Part shown: piece after piece, positions 56,198 through 64,000 of the stretch
Numbering within the stretch: the first letter of the stretch is position 1
How the letters are laid out: each line of letters starts with the position of its first letter
Assembly: GCA_021234155.1 (NCBI GenBank)
Contig: JAJEKV010000169.1
Coordinates: 982,436 to 1,046,435 of the forward strand
Reading direction: 5' to 3'
Length of the DNA: 64,000 nucleotides
DNA from: Isoetes taiwanensis
Lineage: Eukaryota > Streptophyta > Lycopodiopsida > Isoetales > Isoetaceae
The notes under the pieces: model-generated
What the model saw: the letters and a program-made list of their open reading frames with translations, nothing else
Databases searched by the model: none
Told to the model about the DNA's origin: nothing
Position numbers and translations under genes: made by a program

Positions 56198-56412
56198 GGG
56201 AAAAACTCTGAAATACCCTTATGTTTTGCTAAAATTAACAAAACGCCCCTAGTTCATGGAAAGATCTCATCCTTTTTTACAATAGCTCTGAAAAGCTCAT
56301 TCTCATTTGGATCATCACAAAAAAGTTATGATCGTTTCCATAAAAATACCCCCAGAACTAGGGGCGTTTTGTTAATTTTAACAAAACATAAGGGTATTTC
56401 GGAGTTTTTCCC
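56198..56412. mobile_element. Foldback-type MITE of 215 bp
   Basis: Left GGGAAAAACTCTGAAATACC and right (reversed) GGGAAAAACTCCGAAATACC continue as inverted repeats for about 55 bases through 'cttatgttttg' and 'aacaaaacgcccctagtt', leaving a ~100-base loop. The flanks contain 'tttttaat' left and 'ttttaat' right, a possible target duplication. In copy 1 of the surrounding segment (near 35965) the site lacks the element. Superfamily not assignable. Confidence 0.85.
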
Positions 56413-59330
56413 TTTTAATAAAAACACCATGGTTCTAAAATGTCTACGAAATATGCCATTCGGAGATGGCGGTTGTGGCCTATGAAGCGGCGGGCCGTGC
56501 GAGAGGAGACTATCGAAAGGTCTTATTTCTTCCACGGCTATGGTGGATCCGGGAGGGGCGTTCTTTCTTTCTCTCGAGGTAATTAGAGTTCTATGGCCAT
56601 TTGATCTCGATGCTGCGTCTATTACGGCTAGTAAGTATTCTTGTTCCACAAAACTAAGCATTGGATTAACATCGGTCTTGTAGAAATCCATTTTTCGTCC
56701 GGTACTAAATATTATACTTTAGTGATTTCTCTGTTGTCGGGACTTTTACGTATGAACAAAATATTTGTCTTATTGGCTATGATCGGCCGGCTATGGCAAA
56801 AAGCGAACCCTTTCCTCCGCAGGTACTTTTCTTTCCGGAAGCTTACGATATATACAAGATTTGCCCGGCGGCCTCAATCTTGGGGACAAATTTTACATTT
56901 TGTGCGCCGGAATTGGATCATATTGCCTTGGGCTTCCATGAAATACATCCCTAACGGTACATTCTCAAGTCTTTTTCCTAAGAAAATAGACCTTTTTTGA
57001 AACTTTATTCTTGAAGCAGGCTTGCGGAGTAGCTATGGTGGAGCCAATGACAAATTTTTGGTGGAAAATTATACCTTTGTCGGCGCTAAAGGCAATTCTG
57101 CGCTTCCCAAACCCGGAAAAGCGTGCGGTGCTATTGGCACATCATGCTCCATGGCCTGCATTGGTGGATGGTGACAATTTGATTCCTAAGAATGATTCAA
57201 GCGGGGTACATTAAGCATCAAATTAGTTCTTTGATGCAATTACATTTTCTGAGATGAAATTCTCTTGAATAAAGCATTTTTGCGGTACAAATGGGCATAA
57301 GAAGGCAAAGATTGGAAGACTCCATGAAAAGGACATGATTTTACAATTTGGGAATTGGAATTTTACACGAACATTTTGCATGGTTATTTTAAGGATGAAG
57401 GTAGTGCAAAAAGATCCATATATGGCGGGAAGATGAAGATCGGTTAGCAAGCTAAGCGCATGAGCATGTGTATGACAAGCTTCCATGGATTATGCAACAT
57501 AGACTAGTACAAGACAAAGGAGGGAGGAATTTTGGTGCACCAAGTCATTTCCAAGTTACTTGATCTCTAAAATTGATACTTTAGAGGAGTTGCTACAATT
57601 CACGACTTAAGAATAACAATACATTCAAATGAATCAACACACAATAGATCAATGTCCTTGGAGATGTCTAGATAGTAATGCATACCTTAAAAACTATTAA
57701 TATAGTGTATTTTCAATTTGCAATAGCTTTATACTCTAAACAAACATGCATTTGCAATGAAACATGTCTAGCGTTTGTTACAATCGTCAAAAGGAAAATG
57801 ACCAACTCAATGCATTTAACCAAGTTTGTTTTCATTGCTAGCATTATTTACCCAAGAGTATAGTAAATTAGAAAATGATAAATTCACTTGATATATTACA
57901 TGTGCCATGTAGGGGGACATAATTTACATAGTAAACGTGTGCAGAGCATTGCCATGCATAAGTTAGGGCATGTGTTTACACGGTATATTTGCACACTTCA
58001 ATTCTATTCTATTCTACTTCAATGTTGTATTATTCTTACAATTAATGTCATTTCTTCTAGTATCTATTGCTCTACTTTGTCCTATCCAAAATGCTTTTAC
58101 ATTGACACTAAATGTTGCAAGCAAGTGACGAAGTCTTTCAAAGAATATTTTCATTCTTATAAAAGATCTCAATGTTATGTCAAGAGGTGCATTTGGAAAT
58201 GAAATGCAAATAATGGAAATGAAACCTTCTAAAACCTTGAAATGTCCATCCAACAATGTACAGACTGTTAAAATGAATGTTAAAAAGCACCAAATATGCA
58301 GATTGTCTTCTCATCATTCCTACACAATTGCAGCATCGTTGGTCGTCATTCCTACAAAATTGCAACATCGTTGGCTAAGATCAAACATGCTGGCATGCAT
58401 TGCTCCAGGTTCAGGAGTTCGAGTAGGGCAAACATGTAACTCCTAGAGCCCACTCTTCTTAGTAGCACCTTTGTCCATTGTTATCATACCTAATATGAGC
58501 AACTTTAAATGTTGAACACAACTTTAGATCAAATGCTTCATGAATGTGATTATTCTTTAAAAAAATCTCCTCGACATGAGACATCATTTGGATGCAAAGG
58601 CCGAGTTGGAGGTCAAACAAAAGGAGTTGTGGGTCGTTACCAATTACCCAAATACACATTTTCCTCTAAGTTCTAGTTGCCAATTTTTAAATTAATATTT
58701 GACAATGTTAATTTAATTAATGCAACAAGTGGAGGTAGGCTAATAACAAATGCCAATGCAACTAAGCGTCTGGGGGAGGGGAGGGATTTCACATGATTAC
58801 GGGCTTTTGTATTAAATCTTGTAATTTCATGTGCCTTTTATAATATCTTATGAAATGTCTGTGAAATGTCAAAGCCCGAAATTTTTTAGAAGATGGAAGA
58901 TTGAATACAATTGATGGTGGATTGCCTCATTTGGATCGAGCAAAAGTCATTTAGTTGTAACCCACGGAGCTCAAATTAGATGCAAAGGCTGTGTTTGCTA
59001 ATTTGTCATCATATTAATGGTAGAAATTTTTGATACATTGAATTTTTCTTTAGCCTATCAACTCCCCGGCAATTAAACTGTGCCTATCTTCCTTTTAGGC
59101 TAAGATTTAGATTATCCCCTTTTGTTGTTGAATATTGCGGTTTTACTTCAAAAACACCATATGATCAAAGCCCTTTTATGTCATGCTTGATTGATTGAAG
59201 CCCCTTCATGCCGTTGCTTGATTGCTTGAAGGCCTTGAGGTAAAAATTATGAGCACCTAGTATAGGGTAAAAGCACGAAAGGATTATGCGTTACATAAAT
59301 CTTGAATTGAAGGGCAATTTGTGCTTTTTG
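56413..59330. other. Unassigned AT-rich sequence
   Basis: Several short frames (119 codons at 56641-57000; 104 codons at 57888-58202) have no motif I recognise. The stretch 56460-57210 is less AT-rich and may be gene-derived. Nothing can be called with support. Confidence 0.3.
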
Positions 59331-60299
59331 GGGTACATTTTAGATGTACATCAAAGATACTATGGTTTTATCGTTTTGTATCGGATATGCAATGATTGCA
59401 AGATCATCCGACATTCCCGAAATTCTTGGTTAACCATAGAACCACGAACCAATTGAATGGATCCGTCCCTCCCTTTCGAAATTCCCCCCTTTCCGGGACG
59501 AACAGAGCGAATTCGGGAAGCAAACACATGCCAATTGAATCTACAAAAATACAAATCAATTTCAATCTGTTCATGGAGGTGAGAATTCCAATGGAAGTGA
59601 TGGTTCTAAAGCGTAGAATATACCGACATTGGCGGTGTTATGCCACAAAACAAATAAGCGTGTTGGCCAATCGGTGGGTGCATCCTCGATTCTTGGCAAG
59701 CAACCGTCCGGATCAAAGATTAGTTTTTGTGATCGTTTGTTGCAAGATAGCCGAGGGCTTCTTCACATTTTCGAACTGTAATTGAAATCAATGATCAAAA
59801 ACTTGAAAGATGGGCTTCAAGTAAAAGTACGCTAATAGCAAAGATAAATTGGTACCAAAACATTCAACTGTTATCAATGATTGTTGGAAAAAAAGAGATA
59901 TAAACAAGAATGTTTCTTCAAAGCTGCTAAAGATCTGACCAAGAAATTTATCCAAAAGCTGAGCAAGAAGGAAGATAATGTCATTAAGTGGAGCAAATGT
60001 ATGGGCTTTGGCAGGAAGGATGCCAAGATCAAATAGAATCGATGATTCAATCAAATGTCGAGGTTTGTGAATTTTGGCTTGACAATACCAAAGTTTCACC
60101 AAAGGTTAGAGATGTCATGAAGGAGAACACAAGCAATACAATACCTTACGAGGTTTGCTCTTGTAATTGAATCAATTCGGTTTTGGAATTATGTTTTCTT
60201 CAAAATTCTTTCATGACTTTCTTACGTACATTCTAGTTACATTAGGAAGTGACTTTGTTAATGAATACACATGGTTTTCATGAAATGTATTGCATTTTA

Positions 60300-60740
60300 C
60301 ATTGTTTACATTTATACATTGTTTACGATGGTGAGAAATCTTGCGGTGATGTGCTATTAGGTACTTTTAGATGTACATCCATTAACACTTACATGTCCAT
60401 GCATTTTGCATTTACATGTATTTGAATATCAAAAATTACATCATTTTACATTTTTAGTGTACTTCGGGTAATGAAGCCAAACAAATCGACATATATGTAC
60501 ATTAGTTGTACTAATATTGTAACATTAATGTGATGTACTAATATTGGAACATTAATTAGATGTACCTTTGGATGTACATTGGATGTACATTGGATGTCGA
60601 TGCAGAGATCGATGGAAGCTTGTTGGTACATACATTAGATGTCTTGATGTACATTAGATGTACATTAGATGTCTGATGTGGTCGGTGGGCTGTTGGATGG
60701 ACATTTTATGTACATAGACCATACATTAATTGTACAATAG
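60300..60740 (+). repeat. ATGTACAT array, left of the transposase-like pseudogene
   Basis: GATGTACATTAGATGTACAT-type units with period near 12 occur at 60570-60670, with isolated ATGTACAT or GTACAT copies from 60360 on (also at 59334-59352). ATGTACAT is its own reverse complement. Confidence 0.8.
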
Positions 60741-60799
60741 TATAGTTCAATACTCTTTTGGCATCAGTTTAGGCATCATTTTGCTAACATGGTCTTTAA

Positions 60800-62613
60800 T
60801 AGTTTTGTTATTGCGATGCGAGCTTTATCAGCGGTTTGTATATCGGAATCCACGATGCAAAATTAAGCCTTCGGCGGTTCGGTATTTGAAATCTGATTGC
60901 ATAAAGAAATTGAAGGAGAGAAACACATGTTGTTGTGTCAAACATGAGCAAGCGGTCTGTGCGAAGGCCTTCAATGATATGAGGAGATCCTACATATTAA
61001 TTACTGGCTGCTGCGTGTCACGTGCATCGACAAAACAATGGAGTATGTCAAGCAAACAAAGAAGACTTTTGATAATGTTAGTATCTTGTGGGGTCAACGG
61101 TTTGCGAGAAATTTGTAATGGATGAATGGCATAAACTAAAATGCATCAAAAGCGAATGTGATGAATGTGGGTGAAGAAATTCGACATACATCCCAAAGCG
61201 AGGAAGATGGAATTGAGAATGTGGTGCAAGTATATGCATATGTCAATGAGCCATCCAAAAAGGTACATCGGGAGGCTTAGATTAGTTGTTCGAATGACAA
61301 AGCATCTGTTTTGTTAAAAAAGAACATGAAAAATCAGCTTACTAAGTTTCTGAGATCATAACTTTCTGACCTGCGGGCAAAGCAGGTTTAAAAGATGTGT
61401 TGAGAAACTCCCGGATAATAGTGTGTTTATGCATTTGTTGACTTTGAGAGAACTACACATTGAAACCGAGGGACGGAAGTGCAATCGGCATTGGAATCCT
61501 GATCAAATTAGTATTTTGGTCCATATTTCAATGATGAAAATAGAAGGTAAGCTTAAAAAGCGGTGCATTTTCTATGTTTGGGATGATAGATGACATGACA
61601 CTCATTTTGTGCAACATGGTTTTAAATTACATTTAGGGTGGCTTAAGAATAATGGAGGTGGACACATAAACCTTCATTATGTGTGGTGGGATGGTTGTGC
61701 ATCTCAATTCAAATACACACGGGCATGGTATGGAATCTGGAGATACCATGTTGAAAATAAAATTAGTGATATGGAATTTCTTTGGATCAGCCATGGAAAA
61801 GGCACACATGATGTGCGAGCTTTGGTATAGCAAAGTTTGGCTTGAGGGCGGCGGAGAAAACAAAATGGCATGCAGTGGCGAGTCTGAAAGCGGCTTGCGG
61901 ATTTTAAGAACCAAGGAATCGGATTGTGAAAAGGTGTTTTTGGGAGGTTGGAAAAGCGGATGTGAGCGAGCGGCAAGCATTCAATTGCAAGACTTTACAG
62001 TATTTTCAGCCGAGATACATTACGTGTCAACTATAAACAATGAGATCCAACAAAGTTGCTATCTGAGACCACTCTCGTGCTTTTGTGATGCTTGCATTAG
62101 CTTCAATTAGGAACATTAAACATTGTGGAGAATGGTCTCTAAAAAGTTTAGACCCTGGATCATATTGCCTCTTGTGGTGAAGCTGAAAATGATGTGGATG
62201 TTTGTATCACGAGAAAGCGAAATTTTGGTTTAGATGACCTTGTAGGAGTTTGAGGATGTATTTGTGTCTTTGCAGCACCGGACAATGTGAAAGGTGTTTC
62301 ATACTATGTTATCATGTGCACGAGGGAAAAGCATGCATTGGAAGAAGATTCAATTGATGACTATGGAAATGATTACTCTGCTTTGGCACTAGTGTCATTT
62401 GAAGGACAATATTATGAACTAATCATTTTGCCACAATGGTATAAAGCGCTTCCTACTAAGAATGTTTTGAAAATTTGCGAGGAATACGTGATTGGGGTTG
62501 AATCCCATTCAAAGAAAGTAAAACACAAAATTGAGAGGGGCAAGCCTGACCCATTTCACTTGCCGGATAAGTCCATGAGACATTGTTATCACAACTTCGA
62601 CAATTGTAGATGA
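60800..62613 (+). pseudogene. Transposase-like ORF of an unnamed family, decayed
   Basis: Segments in several frames: a Cys-rich part (RNTCCCVKHEQAVCAKAF, 60925; CIKSECDECG, 61142); LVHISMMKIEG and WDDRxHDTHFVQHGFKLHLG (61530-61640); HYVWWDGCASQFKYTRAWYG (61676); FLWISHGKGTHDVRAL (61777). A last frame at 62287-62613 contains ALVSFEGQYYELIILPQWYK. The pattern SDDR..HDT, W-S/W-DGCA-x-QFK and HGKGxHDG recurs, as I recall, in uncharacterised transposon-derived proteins of plants and animals. Regularly spaced Asp residues would suit a DDE/D nuclease. This is inference; the family name is unknown to me. Stops and frameshifts show it is dead. Confidence 0.5.
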
Positions 62614-62699
62614 CTTGGACCTAAGTCGGATCTGTGGTACTTTCGGAAATATTGTAATACTTTGTTCATATAAGAGATAAGAACTGAACAAATTTTCAT

Positions 62700-62805
62700 T
62701 GTACATGACAAGGACTACTTCAATAGTGCATTAGGTACATCAATGTACATAATATGTACATCCTATGTACACATCTTATGTACATCTGTTGTACATTCGA
62801 GAATA
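62700..62805 (+). repeat. ATGTACAT array, right of the transposase-like pseudogene
   Basis: Six GTACAT copies in about 100 bases ('caatgtacataatatgtaca', 'tcttatgtacatctgttgta'). It mirrors the left array, so the two arrays flank the coding remains. Confidence 0.8.
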
Positions 62806-63292
62806 TTTGTTAAGTGTAAGTTGATTAGAATTGAACATAAGAAAGTTGAATTACATAAACATTTAAAATAGTTTGGTCATGGCAAAGATAAGAAATGGGC
62901 GGTTTACATGTACAAATGGTTCCACCTATTTATATTGTGGACATAAATACTTTTTGAAAGTGAGCATGGCTCATAATTCATGCCTAGCTTCAAAATGTCG
63001 GTGGAGCCTGATATCTTATGACTATTGCATCATGTCTTCGGCCGCCCTAGGAGGCTGTAGAGATATCTACTTGATTAGTCCATCACGGTTTCTATAGCTC
63101 GTGCCCTTAGAGCAAACCTTCCATCCTACATGGCCTTCATCTTCCGGACCATTGCCTTCCCCAAAGGGTTGTGCAACAAGTGAGTTGCTTAATATACACA
63201 TTTGTGGTTGCTTTCGTTCCTCATAGTTTTCAATTTGGTCAACCTTTTCCCGCATCGGGGGAGCAGTGTAAATGATAATGGGTCCCCAACCC
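62806..63292. other. Unassigned sequence
   Basis: Short frames only; no supported gene. Confidence 0.3.
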
Positions 63293-63947
63293 CTATGTGC
63301 TTGCGGCTTGTGTTGGTTTTCTATTACCTCTTGGGTCTTGTGAGAACTCTCTATCTCTTAGTTTTATAATAGTCTTTTGTGTTTCGGTCCATTCATCTAC
63401 AAAGCAAATGAAGATTGACTTAATTATGTATACACACTCATAATTGTACCAATAAAAAGGCGATAAAAAGCAAGTACTCAAGTGCAATGAACAAAAACTT
63501 TCCTTACATATATTCATAACATTTGAATTTGTACATGATTTTAGTCTGTACCAACAATGGGCCACTCGAGGAGGCCAATAACATGGCAGCGATTTCTCCA
63601 TTGCTTGCTCCATATATTGACTAAATTTTAAGCGTGAGCACCAAGTTCTTTGCCATAGTTTGCCGACAAAATATTTTTCCACACCTTTCGATATGCTACT
63701 CTGCTGCGCATTAGTCATTGGATGCTCTTTTCATACACTATACCATCTTGACCCAAATTTTCAATCCATTAAGCCAGCCAGAATGAGCTCCACGACAAAC
63801 AACATGCGCCCGACTAATATTGGTGTCGAGAAAGGACATATGCTTAGCTACGGGATTGAGAGTGGATTTGTATCTCACTCGTCGCCGATCAAAGCGTATT
63901 TCCATGAGCTGCGGGTACTCTTTCCATACCACGGCTAATGGCTTCAC
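63293..63947 (-). pseudogene. Protein-like remains on the minus strand, possibly transposon-derived
   Basis: Two overlapping minus-strand frames: 63738-63947 (VVWKEYPQLMEIRFDRRRVR, then HVVCRGAHSGWLNGLKIWVK) and 63293-63718 (LPCYWPPRVAHCWYR and more). The order resembles a decayed coding region crossing a frameshift near 63730. The HVVCRGAHSGWL part faintly recalls the C-x-WH-V-x-x-A-W-L block of Mutator-type transposases, but the match is weak. Confidence 0.25.
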
Positions 63948-64000
63948 AAAAACAGCCCCTTTTGAGGTTAGGTGAGGGTGTTTGTGTGGCGAGAATCCAA

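Overview
The window looks like repeat-dense nuclear DNA of a land plant with a large genome. It holds Ty1/copia, Ty3/gypsy (chromovirus), L1-type LINE, PIF/Harbinger, hAT and Mutator-like elements, long AT-rich intergenic DNA and at most one or two host-gene-like stretches. No bacterial operon, CRISPR or rRNA signal is visible. A seedless plant (fern, lycophyte or bryophyte) is my guess from the chromovirus and second LINE types; the species cannot be fixed from sequence alone.

Layout. 1-9.6 kb: a long GA microsatellite, a 602-bp hAT-type MITE with a perfect 8-bp target duplication, a degenerate tandem array, a candidate multi-exon membrane-protein gene on the minus strand (about 7.1 to 4.1 kb), and an AT-rich block with two 0.65-kb direct repeats. 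9.7-25.3 kb: a four-layer nest. A PIF/Harbinger transposon (TIRs and TAA duplication, intact 440-aa transposase) holds a copia element (TGGAG duplication). The copia integrase region is broken by an unidentified insert, and that insert holds a chromovirus on the minus strand whose LTR and primer site fit self-priming. 25.4-26.1 kb: a decayed RING/SNF2-helicase gene fragment. 26.7-33.5 kb: a full-length, minus-strand L1-type LINE with a 17-bp target duplication. 34-39.2 kb: a duplicated segment (second copy at 55-56 kb), a hairpin, a gene fragment and a 1.7-kb Mutator-like element.

39.3-52.4 kb is the most interesting part: a 13-kb Ty3/gypsy chromovirus with 1.56-kb LTRs. Between its primer site and gag it carries two additional genes. 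The first encodes a histone H3-like protein: an ARTKQ amino terminus, about 320 charged residues, then a full H3 fold. The second encodes an H2A-like histone fold. Each gene has its own copy of the same promoter module: two ~70-bp repeats with TCTCAC/GTGAGA ends and E2F-like TTTCGCGC-type cores, then a CTATAAATAG box 118-120 bp before the ATG. This suggests a retroelement that makes its own histones, perhaps in S phase. A decayed gag-pol with a C-terminal chromodomain follows.

52.4-54.9 kb: a decayed LINE of a different family ending in a stem-loop and (CCTT)n. 55-64 kb: the second copy of the duplicated segment with a MITE inside it, then AT-rich DNA, then a transposase-like pseudogene with D-rich motifs. 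That pseudogene is flanked on both sides by arrays of the palindrome ATGTACAT. The 44-55 kb part has very many small indels, so some breaks there may be consensus errors rather than true decay.
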